Source of the DNA: an uncultured Muribaculaceae bacterium
GTDB taxonomy: Bacteria > Bacteroidota > Bacteroidia > Bacteroidales > Muribaculaceae
Reading direction: 5' to 3'
Assembly: GCA_947632485.1 (NCBI GenBank)
Contig: CANRPJ010000019.1
Coordinates: 1-54,185, forward strand
Length of the DNA stretch: 54,185 nucleotides
In this document: positions 17,805 to 26,144 of the stretch, in pieces
Numbering within the stretch: position 1 is the stretch's first letter
Layout of the letters: the number at the start of each line of letters is the position of its first letter
The notes under the pieces: generated by a model
What the model saw: the letters and a program-made list of their open reading frames with translations, nothing else
Told to the model about the DNA's origin: nothing
Database searches by the model: none
Made by a program: the position numbers and the translations under genes

Positions 17805-18288
17805 TTTCAAGCGTATAGAGAGCTTTACGGTCGATCATACTCGCCTTCTGAGAGGGCTTTATGTGTCTCGTCTTGACAAGCTCGCAAGCGGCGATGAGGT
17901 TACAACCTTCGATGTGCGTATGACCGAGCCCCGGCTCCACCGACCACTGCCCGGAGCCGCCATGCATACCATCGAGCACCTTGCCGCCACATGGCTCCGC
18001 AACAATCCCTACTGGGCGCAACGTATTCTATACTGGGGGCCTATGGGGTGTCGCACCGGATTCTATCTTCTGATGCAGGGTAACCTTAAGCCTGAAGATA
18101 TTCTGGAGCTCATGCGGGGAATGTTTAGCTTCATAGCTGATTTCGAGGGAGAAGTACCCGGTGTATCCGAAGTAGAGTGCGGCAACGCCTCATATCATGA
18201 CCTGCCGGGTGCTAAGGTTACTGCAAAAGAGTATCTCGACGAAGTCCTTACCGGCATAACCGCTGGCCAGATGACCTATCCGGAATAG
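17791..18288 (+). CDS. luxS: S-ribosylhomocysteine lyase (AI-2 synthase)
   Basis: A 165-residue LuxS that cleaves S-ribosylhomocysteine to homocysteine and DPD, the precursor of autoinducer-2. The metal-binding HTIEH motif is at residues 59-63, the catalytic cysteine is Cys87 in GPMGCRTGF, and the third metal ligand is the His in NASYHDLPGAK. The start overlaps rfbB by 14 bp, so it is translationally coupled to the rhamnose genes. With metY, it is the second homocysteine-producing enzyme in this operon. Confidence 0.96.
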   Translation: MATDNFKRIESFTVDHTRLLRGLYVSRLDKLASGDEVTTFDVRMTEPRLHRPLPGAAMHTIEHLAATWLRNNPYWAQRILYWGPMGCRTGFYLLMQGNLKPEDILELMRGMFSFIADFEGEVPGVSEVECGNASYHDLPGAKVTAKEYLDEVLTGITAGQMTYPE

Positions 18289-18300
18289 GCCCCTTGACGG

Positions 18301-18365
18301 CCTTGACATTGACAAGGGGTTATATCGCTGGGTGATAGCGATATAACCCCAAAACCGTGTCAAGG
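18301..18365. repeat. Nested inverted repeat, copy 1
   Basis: Outer arms CCTTGACA (18301-18308) and TGTCAAGG (18358-18365) enclose a perfect 14-bp inner stem, GGGGTTATATCGCT (18316-18329) with AGCGATATAACCCC (18337-18350), and a 7-nt loop. It begins 13 bp after the luxS stop and may also terminate the operon. Most of its sequence recurs at 19221-19295. Confidence 0.8.
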
Positions 18366-18648
18366 TACTCATGGTGCACAAGGAGCGTAGGCTTCAGACC
18401 GTGCAAGCTCCTCTGCCACGTCTCCTCATCTCCCGATGGGCTCCGCCGATTCCTCTCACCTTTTATGTAAAAGCCCATGGAATGGGCTTCTGAGGGTAAC
18501 CGTGGGTGCAAACCCGCGGCATCGCGTCGCCCATCACAATAAACCCACAGCGTGGGTGCCTCTTTCGCAACCCCTTCATGAGCAGTCACCTCTCCAAGGC
18601 ACGAGGTAGAAGGTAGATACCGCTGCCGAAGGCTACGTTTGTGGTAAG

Positions 18649-18680
18649 CCTCACGCTCGCGGCTCCGCCGCAGCGTGAGG
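18649..18680. repeat. CCTCACGCT hairpin, copy 1
   Basis: CCTCACGCTcgCGG and CCGcAGCGTGAGG form an imperfect stem around CTCCG. The same outer arms recur at 18779-18811. Confidence 0.6.
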
Positions 18681-18778
18681 ACATCGTGTAAGCGTGAAGT
18701 CCTCATGTGAACTGACTTATGCATTAACTATTTGTAAATGACCTCTTTCGAGGTCACTATATTTTCTGACTCCCTTTC

Positions 18779-18811
18779 CCTCACGCTGCAGCGTTGGCTG
18801 CGAGCGTGAGG
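18779..18811. repeat. CCTCACGCT hairpin, copy 2
   Basis: CCTCACGCTgCAGC pairs with GCTGcgAGCGTGAGG around GTTG. It shares its outer arms with the hairpin at 18649-18680 but has a different interior, as expected of a repeat family under selection for structure. Confidence 0.6.
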
Positions 18812-19118
18812 TTAACCATAAATGCTACCTACGGCAGCATATTTGCCACGTTTCCTCTAACCACTGTCTGCCCGAAAGCTGATGAGGCGGTCAGAATCTT
18901 CTTGGCTCTCTCTGCTCATACACAAGCTACTATAACATCGCAGCTCCGCAGCTCAGGTGTTTTGCGTTGGTCATTCCGCGGGCTCCGCTTTGTTCCACCC
19001 ACGGTTTACCACAATCTCACCGTTTCGCGGCTCACTAAGCCACACCTACCCTACTTTCATATCCTCGCACATATTGCGGGGTAGCGCCGCGAGACGCGAA
19101 TGCATCAGATAGCTGCCA

Positions 19119-19193
19119 CCTTGACACGAATTATGATGTTAGTGGTTGATACTCTGAGATATAAGGCTAATTTCGTGTCAAGGCTGTCAAGCC
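19119..19193. repeat. Nested inverted repeat, copy 2 (divergent interior)
   Basis: A perfect 12-bp inverted repeat, CCTTGACACGAA (19119-19130) with TTCGTGTCAAGG (19172-19183), has a 41-nt interior unlike copies 1 and 3. It is followed by CTGTCAAGCC; the 20 bases at 19174-19193 are identical to 19276-19295. Confidence 0.75.
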
Positions 19194-19220
19194 TCTTTCC
19201 TGCGTGTGGAGCTCCTATAG

Positions 19221-19295
19221 CCTTGACATTGACAAGGAGTTATATCGCTATCTCTCAGTGATATAACCATAAAACCGTGTCAAGGCTGTCAAGCC
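19221..19295. repeat. Nested inverted repeat, copy 3
   Basis: CCTTGACATTGACAAGG (19221-19237) equals the start of copy 1. The inner stem GTTATATCGCT (19239-19249) pairs with AGTGATATAAC (19257-19267) with one G-U pair. The right part AAAACCGTGTCAAGG is shared with copy 1, and CTGTCAAGCC with copy 2. Confidence 0.8.
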
Positions 19296-19333
19296 TTCTT
19301 CCCTTGAGGACGCTTGTATGGCGAATTAAGATG

Positions 19334-19368
19334 AAAAAACTCACCCGCTCCGGTTGGGGCAGGTGAGT
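19334..19368 (-). terminator. Intrinsic terminator of the arabinose operon
   Basis: On the minus strand ACTCACCTGCCCC pairs with GGAGCGGGTGAGT (one mismatch, AACC loop), followed directly by a run of six T. It lies 26 bp beyond the araB stop codon and is a textbook rho-independent terminator. Confidence 0.85.
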
Positions 19369-19393
19369 CTATAAAAGGAAGCTGTTTTGCTGC

Positions 19394-20989
19394 TTAGAGG
19401 TCAGTGCAATCTACGGCTGCCTGCTCTGCAGGAAGAGCTTTAAGGTAGGTCTCAGTGAATTTAGCGAAGCCCTCCACATCTTCAGCCGTGGGAGCTATTT
19501 CCTCTCCCTTGCTGCCGGCGAACACCTTCTGATCCAGATAGTCAGGGAGCGAGAGACCTTCAGTGTTGTTTACCACGTAGGCTGCAAGCAACGCAATTCC
19601 CCACGCTCCGCCTTCTCCTGCTGTTTCCATCACTGAGATGGGGGAGTTGAGGGCAGCGGCAAGCACGCGCTGACCTATGCCCGGAGTCTTGAAGAATCCG
19701 CCGTGGCCCGTGATGCGGTCGACCTGCACTTTCTCTTTATTGAAGAGCACATCATTGCCGATCTTGAGTACGGCTACGGCAGAGTAGAGCATCGAGCGCA
19801 TGAAGTTGGCAAGGCTGAATTTGTTGGAGGCGGATCGAATGAACATCGGGCGCCCTTCGGCCAGTCCGGTGATAGGTTCGCCGGAGATGTAGTTGTAGCA
19901 CATCAGGCCGCCGCAATCGGCGTCTTCCGTGAGGGCCTTGTTGAATAGCTTCACGTAGAGCTCGTTCATATCTACCTTCTCACCGAAGAGCTCACGCAGC
20001 TCCTTGAAGATGCCCATCCAGTCGTTGAGGTCGGAGGTGCAGTTATTGCAGTGCACCATCGCTACCGGTGCTCCGTCGGGAGTGGTCACGATGTCGATAG
20101 CCTCATAAGGCTGCGAGAGGTCTTTTTCAAGCACGATCATGGAGAAGGAGGAGGTGCCTGCCGAGACGTTGCCGGTGCGCGGACGCACTGCATTGGTAGC
20201 CACCATTCCGGTTCCTGCGTCACCCTCGGGCGGACAGAATATCGTGCCGGCCTTGAGAGCACCCGTAGGATCGAGCAGCTTGGCGCCCTGCGGCGTGAGC
20301 TTGCCGGCCTCTACTCCTGCGGGAAGCGACTTCGGCAGAATCTCGCGCAGCTTGAGGGTATAGCCCTTTCTGGTAGCGATGGCATCGAAGAGATTCATCA
20401 TCTGCGCGTTGTAGGTCTTGGTGGCGGGATCCACCGGGATCATTCCGGAGGCATCGCCTACACCGAGCACCTTTTCGCCGGTAAGCATCCAATGCACATA
20501 GCCGGCCAGAGTAGTGAGGAAGGCTACGTCTTTCACATGCTCCTCTCCATTGAGCATAGCCTGATAGAGGTGGGAGATGCTCCATCGCAGAGGAATGTTG
20601 AATACGAAGAGATCCGAGAGCTCCGCAGCAGCATCGGCAGTATTGGTGTTGCGCCAGGTGCGGAAGGGAGCGAGCAGGTTGCCGTCTTTATCAAACGGCA
20701 TATAGCCATGCATCATGGCGCTTACGCCCGCAGCCTTGATCTCAGTAAGGTCAGTGTCATACTGAGCCTTCACGTCTGCTTTCAGGTTGGCGTATGCCTC
20801 CTGCATACCGCGCCAGATGGCTTCGGTGCTGTAGGTCCACAGACCGTCGACAAGCTCGTTTTCCCATGTATGGTTTCCCTGGGCTATCGGCTTGTTGTTA
20901 TCATCGATGAGCACAGCCTTGATGCGCGTCGAACCCAATTCGATGCCCAGCGTGGCGAGACCCTTCTCGATAGTTTCTTTCGGCGTCAT
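19394..20989 (-). CDS. araB: L-ribulokinase (FGGY family)
   Basis: A 531-residue FGGY carbohydrate kinase with the N-terminal phosphate-binding LGIELGSTRIKAVLID and a C-terminal ATP-site segment GHGGFFKTPGIG and AAGEGGAWGIALLA-type motif (METAGEGGAWG). FGGY kinases phosphorylate different sugars. The assignment to L-ribulose rests on its position 7 bp after araA in an operon with araD. It differs in length and sequence style from E. coli AraB and resembles the xylulokinase-like kinases that serve as AraB in Bacteroidetes. It is the last gene of the operon, before a strong terminator. Confidence 0.85.
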   Translation of the reverse strand: MTPKETIEKGLATLGIELGSTRIKAVLIDDNNKPIAQGNHTWENELVDGLWTYSTEAIWRGMQEAYANLKADVKAQYDTDLTEIKAAGVSAMMHGYMPFDKDGNLLAPFRTWRNTNTADAAAELSDLFVFNIPLRWSISHLYQAMLNGEEHVKDVAFLTTLAGYVHWMLTGEKVLGVGDASGMIPVDPATKTYNAQMMNLFDAIATRKGYTLKLREILPKSLPAGVEAGKLTPQGAKLLDPTGALKAGTIFCPPEGDAGTGMVATNAVRPRTGNVSAGTSSFSMIVLEKDLSQPYEAIDIVTTPDGAPVAMVHCNNCTSDLNDWMGIFKELRELFGEKVDMNELYVKLFNKALTEDADCGGLMCYNYISGEPITGLAEGRPMFIRSASNKFSLANFMRSMLYSAVAVLKIGNDVLFNKEKVQVDRITGHGGFFKTPGIGQRVLAAALNSPISVMETAGEGGAWGIALLAAYVVNNTEGLSLPDYLDQKVFAGSKGEEIAPTAEDVEGFAKFTETYLKALPAEQAAVDCTDL

Positions 20990-20996
20990 GGCCTGC

Positions 20997-22523
20997 TTAC
21001 TTGTTGATCAGGTAATACACGTCGTTCCAGCGGAGCTCCTTCTTCAGGCCTTCGATGGTGGTGTCTTTATTGATGTGAACCATCTCTATGCCAGCCATCT
21101 CGGCGTAGTCAGCCCAATATTCGGGCGTGAGGTCGTAGGAGAAGCAGGAGTGGTGAGTGCCGCCGGCCAGAATCCATGCTCCGGCGCCAACCTCGAAGTT
21201 GGGCATCGGAATCCAGAGCGCGGAAGCTACGGGGAGCTTGGGCAGGGGCTTCGGCTCGATGCATTCTACATCGTTTACGATCAGGCGGAAGCGATTGCCC
21301 ATATCGATTACGGTAGCGGTTATGCCGGGGCCGGTCTTCGATGTGAACACGAGGCGTGCTGTCTGAGCCTTACGGATACCGATTCCGAGGAAATGCACCT
21401 CGAGGCGGGGCTTCTTAGCTGCGATGAGCGGGCAGATCTCGAGCATGTGGGCCTGAAGGATAGAGCTGTTGGAGCCATCGAAATTCAAGGTATAGTCTTC
21501 CAGGAAAGAGCAGCCGCCCTTGAGACCCTGGTTCATCACCCACACGCTGCGGTAGAGGGCAGCCGACTTCCAGTCGCCTTCGGCGCCGAAGCCGTAGCCT
21601 TCAGCCATGAGGCGCTGCGATGCGAGACCCGGAATCTGGTCGAAACCTACGAAGTTGGGGTCGTTGATATCGTCGGTGCCGAGGTCATCGAAGTTGGTAG
21701 TGAAGCCTTTAGCTCCCTTAGCCTTAAGGCAGGCGCGGAGTGCGAGCTCGGCGCGGGCTGCGTTCATCACGGCATTGTGTTCCGTGGTTCCTTCTTCGGC
21801 AATCTTCGGGTCGTAGTCGTAAGTAGCCAGATAGGTTTTGAAGAGCTCCTTAACCTCTGCATCGTCTACTTTCTTCCAGTATTCCATAAGCTCGCTGACC
21901 GGGCAATAGTCAACATGATAGCCCATCTGCATCTCAGCGGCTACCTTGTCGCCATCGGTCACGGCTACATTGTTCATCTGGTCGCCGAAGCGCACGATGA
22001 GCATATCCTGCGAGTCAGCCCATGCGGCAGCCACGCGGCTCCATACGGCGATGTGGTCCTGCACCTTTGCATCCTGCCAGTGGCCGACCACTACCTTGCG
22101 GCGCACACCGAGGCGGGCGCAGATGTGACCGAACTCGCGGTCGCCGTGAGCGCTCTGGTTGAGGTTCATGAAATCCATATCCATGGTATCCCAGGGTATG
22201 GCGGCGTTGTACTGGGTGTGGAAGTGGAGGAGAGGCTTGCGGAGCTGCTGCAGACCGTGGATCCACATCTTGGCAGGCGAGAAGGTGTGCATCCATGTGA
22301 TGATACCTACACACTTCTCATCGTTGTTGGCTGCTTTCATCACTGCCTCAACCTCCTTCGAGGAGTTGGCCGTGCCTTTATATACGATCTTGATGGGCAA
22401 GCGGCCACAATTATTGAGGCCTTCCACCATCTCTTTCGAATGGTTGTCAACTGCCACCACTGCGTCGCCACCATAAAGAAGCTGAGCGCCGGTTACCCAC
22501 CAAAGTTCCAGATTCTCAAACAT
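20997..22523 (-). CDS. araA: L-arabinose isomerase
   Basis: A 508-residue isomerase that converts L-arabinose to L-ribulose. Recognisable family stretches are ELWWVTGAQLLYGG, CVGIITWMHTFSPAKMWIHG, LLHFHTQYNAAIPWDTMDMD, VKELFKTYLATYD, FTTNFDDL and the C-terminal AWILAGGTHHSCFSY. Length matches the roughly 500-residue family. It lies 38 bp after araD and 7 bp before araB. Confidence 0.97.
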   Translation of the reverse strand: MFENLELWWVTGAQLLYGGDAVVAVDNHSKEMVEGLNNCGRLPIKIVYKGTANSSKEVEAVMKAANNDEKCVGIITWMHTFSPAKMWIHGLQQLRKPLLHFHTQYNAAIPWDTMDMDFMNLNQSAHGDREFGHICARLGVRRKVVVGHWQDAKVQDHIAVWSRVAAAWADSQDMLIVRFGDQMNNVAVTDGDKVAAEMQMGYHVDYCPVSELMEYWKKVDDAEVKELFKTYLATYDYDPKIAEEGTTEHNAVMNAARAELALRACLKAKGAKGFTTNFDDLGTDDINDPNFVGFDQIPGLASQRLMAEGYGFGAEGDWKSAALYRSVWVMNQGLKGGCSFLEDYTLNFDGSNSSILQAHMLEICPLIAAKKPRLEVHFLGIGIRKAQTARLVFTSKTGPGITATVIDMGNRFRLIVNDVECIEPKPLPKLPVASALWIPMPNFEVGAGAWILAGGTHHSCFSYDLTPEYWADYAEMAGIEMVHINKDTTIEGLKKELRWNDVYYLINK

Positions 22524-22561
22524 AATATTCTGATTTTTTAAGTTATTCTGATTGATTTAGA

Positions 22562-23248
22562 TTATTTCTGTCCGTAGTAAGCCTTAGGGCCGTGCTTGCG
22601 GCTGAAATGTTTCTCCACGAGTAGAGGATTCATCTGCAGCAGAGGATTCACGGCATAGGCTATTGATGCCATTTTTGCCACCTGCTCCAGCACCACAGCA
22701 TTATGGACAGCCTCTGCCGGAGTCTTGCCCCAGGTGAACGGTCCGTGGTTCTTCACCAGTACGCCGGGCGTGTGCACAGGGTTGAGACCCTCGAAGCGCT
22801 CTACAATCACATTGCCCGTTTCCAGCTCATAGGCTCCTTCCACCTCCTCGCGCGTCATGGCACGGGTGCAGGGCACTGCATCGTGGAAATAGTCGGCATG
22901 AGTAGTGCCGATGTTGGGCAGATCCACTCCGGCCTGAGCCCAGGCAGTGGCGTAGGTAGAGTGGGTATGAACCACTCCGCCTACTTCCGGGAATGCCTTA
23001 TAGATAGCCAGATGGGTGGGAGTGTCGGAAGAGGGGCGGAGGTTGCCCTCCACCACTTTTCCTTCAAGGTCTACTACCACCATATCGGAGGCCTTCATCG
23101 TATCATAGTCTACGCCGCTGGGTTTGATCACCACGAGATTGCTTTCGCGGTCGATTCCCGATACATTGCCCCAGGTGAAGATCACGAGACCATGTTTCAC
23201 CAGGTCAAGGTTGGCGCGAAACACCTTTTCTTTAAGTTCTTCAAGCAT
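22562..23248 (-). CDS. araD: L-ribulose-5-phosphate 4-epimerase
   Basis: A 228-residue class II aldolase-fold epimerase that converts L-ribulose-5-phosphate to D-xylulose-5-phosphate. It has [25 protein letters not shown], the zinc-binding [26 protein letters not shown] and [22 protein letters not shown], all typical of AraD. Length is normal. Operon order is symporter-araD-araA-araB with short gaps. Confidence 0.96.
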   Translation of the reverse strand: MLEELKEKVFRANLDLVKHGLVIFTWGNVSGIDRESNLVVIKPSGVDYDTMKASDMVVVDLEGKVVEGNLRPSSDTPTHLAIYKAFPEVGGVVHTHSTYATAWAQAGVDLPNIGTTHADYFHDAVPCTRAMTREEVEGAYELETGNVIVERFEGLNPVHTPGVLVKNHGPFTWGKTPAEAVHNAVVLEQVAKMASIAYAVNPLLQMNPLLVEKHFSRKHGPKAYYGQK

Positions 23249-23264
23249 CGTAGTTCAGCTTTTT

Positions 23265-24953
23265 TTACCAGAAATACCAGTAGAAGGCGGCCGTGATGCC
23301 GAGAATGATGCAGGTATGGATCACGTCCCAAGCATTCCAGCTTGCGCGGGTAGCTGCTCTCTGCTCCGGGGTGGAGGTACCGAACACCAGACCCTGGATC
23401 TTCTCTTTCGAAGGCGCGGGGGTGACGAGACTTACTACCCAAACTACAATGAGGCAGAACACGAGCATCCAGCCGCAGAAGAAGAGCCAGTTGGTGTCAT
23501 AGAACATCCATTTGAACGGATTGCCTTCCGAACCGGGCATGATGGCTGCATTGTCGTAGTAGATCTTGGCGCCAAGACGCGTAAGACCGATTACCAGGCC
23601 TGCGATGAGACCCCACATGCCTCCAAGCGCCGAAGCACGCTTCCAGAGCACACCCATGAGGAATGCCGCCGCGATGCCGGGAGCAAGCACTGACTGAACC
23701 TCCTGGAGATACTTATAGAGCACATCGCCCATAGAGCGCATCACGGGGATCCAGAGGATACCGAGCACTACGACTACGATAGTAGCGATCTGACCGATGC
23801 GCACTACCTTCTTGGGGTCGGCTTTCGGATTGAAGCGCTGATAGAAGTCGATGGTGAAGAGGGCTGACGATGAGTTGAAGAGCGATGCGAGCGACGACAT
23901 GAGAGCCGCAAGAATACCGCAGACAATCAGACCCTTCACACCGGCAGGAAGCAGCTTGGCCACCAGAGTCGGGAAGGCAGCGTCGGAATTGGCTACTCCG
24001 CTTTCCATGAGAGGAAGGAAGTTGCCGGTCTTCCAGTGAAGCGCCAGGGCAATCATGCCCGGAATCAGGAAGAGGAACACGGGAAGAAGCTTCAGGTAGG
24101 CTCCGAAGATGGTGCCTCGGCGAGCCTCTTTCTCATTCTTTCCTGAAAGCACGCGCTGCACGATGAACTGGTCGGTACACCAATACCAGAAACCGATTAT
24201 AGCAGAGCCAATGAGCGCTCCCAGCCAGGGATACTGCGGGTCGTCGTTGCTGCGGATAAGGTTGGTCATGGTATCGCCATATTCGTTGACCTCCACGCTG
24301 GAGCAGATCTTGATCATCTCGTCCCAGCCACCGAGCTCCTTAAGGCCGAGCACGAGGATAATGAGCGAGCCGAGGAGCAGAATAGGCGTCTGCAGCACAG
24401 AGGTGTAGAGCACGGACTTCATACCGCCGAAGATGGTGTAGAGCGCAGTGAGAACTACCAGACCGATAGCTGCGATCCAGAAGAAGTCGATTCCCCAGAG
24501 GCTATCAATACCGAACACCTGCTGGAATACCAGACCGCCGGCATAGACGGTAACAGCCACTTTTGTCAGCACATAGCTGATAAGAGAGATCAGTGAAAGA
24601 ATCGTGCGCGAGGCGCCATTGTAGCGGCGCTCCAGAAACTCAGGCATGGTTATTACCATGGAGCGGGTGTAGAAGGGCACGAATACCCAGCCGAGAATAA
24701 GGATCATCCAGCCCTGAATCTCCCAGTGGGCCATAGCCATACCCGACGATGCGCCGGAGCCGGCGAGGCCGATGAGATGCTCAGAACCGATGTTGGAAGC
24801 GAAAATAGAGGCACCGATAGCAATCCAGGTAGCGTCTTTGCCACCGAGGAAATAGTCTTCAGCATTGCCTTGCTTTTGCCGCATCACCCACCAGATGATG
24901 CCGATGAGGGCTAAGAAGAACAGCCCGATTACAATCCAGTCAAGCAGTGCCAT
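23265..24953 (-). CDS. Sodium/sugar symporter (SSS family)
   Basis: A 562-residue inner-membrane protein with about 14 hydrophobic segments and the sodium:solute symporter core: EDYFLGGKDATWIAIGASIF, ASNIGSEHLIGLAGSGA, YWCTDQFIVQRVLSGKNEKE and SLASLFNSSSALFTIDFY. The sequence style is close to SGLT-type sugar transporters. Within the ara operon the likely substrate is L-arabinose or a closely related sugar. It begins 6 bp after the mutarotase gene ends. Confidence 0.92.
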   Translation of the reverse strand: MALLDWIVIGLFFLALIGIIWWVMRQKQGNAEDYFLGGKDATWIAIGASIFASNIGSEHLIGLAGSGASSGMAMAHWEIQGWMILILGWVFVPFYTRSMVITMPEFLERRYNGASRTILSLISLISYVLTKVAVTVYAGGLVFQQVFGIDSLWGIDFFWIAAIGLVVLTALYTIFGGMKSVLYTSVLQTPILLLGSLIILVLGLKELGGWDEMIKICSSVEVNEYGDTMTNLIRSNDDPQYPWLGALIGSAIIGFWYWCTDQFIVQRVLSGKNEKEARRGTIFGAYLKLLPVFLFLIPGMIALALHWKTGNFLPLMESGVANSDAAFPTLVAKLLPAGVKGLIVCGILAALMSSLASLFNSSSALFTIDFYQRFNPKADPKKVVRIGQIATIVVVVLGILWIPVMRSMGDVLYKYLQEVQSVLAPGIAAAFLMGVLWKRASALGGMWGLIAGLVIGLTRLGAKIYYDNAAIMPGSEGNPFKWMFYDTNWLFFCGWMLVFCLIVVWVVSLVTPAPSKEKIQGLVFGTSTPEQRAATRASWNAWDVIHTCIILGITAAFYWYFW

Positions 24954-24959
24954 CGGTGA

Positions 24960-26111
24960 TTATTTTTTCGTATCGAAAGAATAGATGGTACGGCTCTTGT
25001 AGGTCTCGCCGGGACGGAGCGCGGTCGAGGGCCAGTCAGCCTTGTTGGGGCTATCGGGATAGTGCTGCGTCTCCAGGCAGATAGCTGCGCGCTTGCCATA
25101 GGTTTTGCCTCCCTTTCCGGTCACGGTGCCATCGAGGAAGTTGCCGCTATATACCTGCACTCCGGGCTCTGTGGTGTAGACGGTCATTTCGATACCGGTC
25201 TCGGGAGAATAGAGCACCGCTGCAGGCACTTCGATATTGCCCTCGGTAGCGAGCACCCAGTTATGGTCGAAGCCCTTGCCGTTGCGCACCTGTTCGTTGT
25301 CGGCATCGATATCCTGTCCTACAGGCTTAGCGGTGCGGAAGTCGAATGGTGTGCCCTCTACGGTAGCGATTTCACCGGTGGTCATAAAGGTGGAATCAAC
25401 CGGGGTATAGCTGTTGGCATTTACGGTCAGCAGATGGTCAGTGATATCCTTAGAGGGATCACCGCCCAGATTGAAGTAGCTGTGGTTGGTCATGTTTACT
25501 ACGGTCGGCTTGTCGGTCGTAGCCTCGTAGGCTATGTCGAGCTTATTGTCGGCAGTAAGCGTATAGGTAACCTTAGCCTGCACATTTCCGGGGAAATTGT
25601 TGTCGCCGTCGGGTGAGAGGAGGGTGAGCACGATAGAGGAATCGTTAGCCTCCGCTACATCGTAGACGGAATATTGCCAACCCGTAGGGCCTCCATGGAG
25701 GCAGTGACCGAAATTGTTGGTCGGAAGTTGCACGGTATCACCGTCGAGCACGTAGCGGCCCTGACCGATGCGGTTTGCATAGCGGCCAATGGAAGCTCCG
25801 AAGTCGCTCGGCACGTTAATATAGTCCTGAATAGAATCGAAACCGAGCACAACATCAGTAAGATTCCCGTTCTTATCAGCTATTGCGAAAGAAACGAGGC
25901 GTCCGCCAAAGTTGGTGATGCAGGCTTCTGTGCCAGCAGCATTGCGGAGGGTGTAGAGCTTGATGTCTTTTCCGTCTTTATTGGCGGAGAAGAGCTCCGG
26001 GTTGAGACCGGAAGCGGTAGTAGCTTCCTGGGCAGCTTTGTTGCCGCCTGCACATGAAGCCAGCAGGGCGCATGCGCCAATGCCAGCCAGTGCGAGATTC
26101 TTCAGCTTCAT
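24960..26111 (-). CDS. galM: Aldose 1-epimerase (mutarotase), lipoprotein form
   Basis: A 383-residue mutarotase with a lipoprotein signal (lipobox LASC), so it probably acts in the periplasm on sugars released by the neighbouring glycosidases. GalM motifs are seen: ITNFGGRLVSF, GFDSIQDY, IGRYANRI, LHGGPTGWQYSVYDV, NMTNHSYFNLGG with the catalytic His, GFDHNW and CLETQHYPDSPN with the catalytic Glu. It would speed anomer interconversion before uptake by the symporter encoded directly downstream. Confidence 0.95.
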   Translation of the reverse strand: MKLKNLALAGIGACALLASCAGGNKAAQEATTASGLNPELFSANKDGKDIKLYTLRNAAGTEACITNFGGRLVSFAIADKNGNLTDVVLGFDSIQDYINVPSDFGASIGRYANRIGQGRYVLDGDTVQLPTNNFGHCLHGGPTGWQYSVYDVAEANDSSIVLTLLSPDGDNNFPGNVQAKVTYTLTADNKLDIAYEATTDKPTVVNMTNHSYFNLGGDPSKDITDHLLTVNANSYTPVDSTFMTTGEIATVEGTPFDFRTAKPVGQDIDADNEQVRNGKGFDHNWVLATEGNIEVPAAVLYSPETGIEMTVYTTEPGVQVYSGNFLDGTVTGKGGKTYGKRAAICLETQHYPDSPNKADWPSTALRPGETYKSRTIYSFDTKK

Positions 26112-26144
26112 GTTATTATTGTTTTAAGTTTTGTCGTGATACGT

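Larger units (their letters stand above)
18289..19333. other. About 1 kb non-coding region rich in inverted repeats
   Basis: No open frame here has a credible start, domain or codon pattern. The DNA is GC-rich and full of short hairpins. It contains three nested inverted repeats (18301-18365, 19119-19193, 19221-19295), two CCTCACGCT...AGCGTGAGG hairpins, a small AAGCCCATggaATGGGCTT hairpin (18471-18489), and several occurrences of GGCTCCGC or a close variant inside or beside small hairpins. It may be a decayed element, a structured RNA or a repeat-built spacer. Confidence 0.6.

Noticed and set aside
18320..19084. Open frames of 96-134 residues in the non-coding kilobase
   Set aside because: They run through hairpins and repeats, have irregular composition and lie on both strands with no domain or credible start.
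20051..22541. Long plus-strand open frames (318 and 549 residues) opposite araB and araA
   Set aside because: They mirror well-recognised minus-strand genes and have no domain, proper start or sensible composition. They arise from the GC-rich codon pattern of the real genes.
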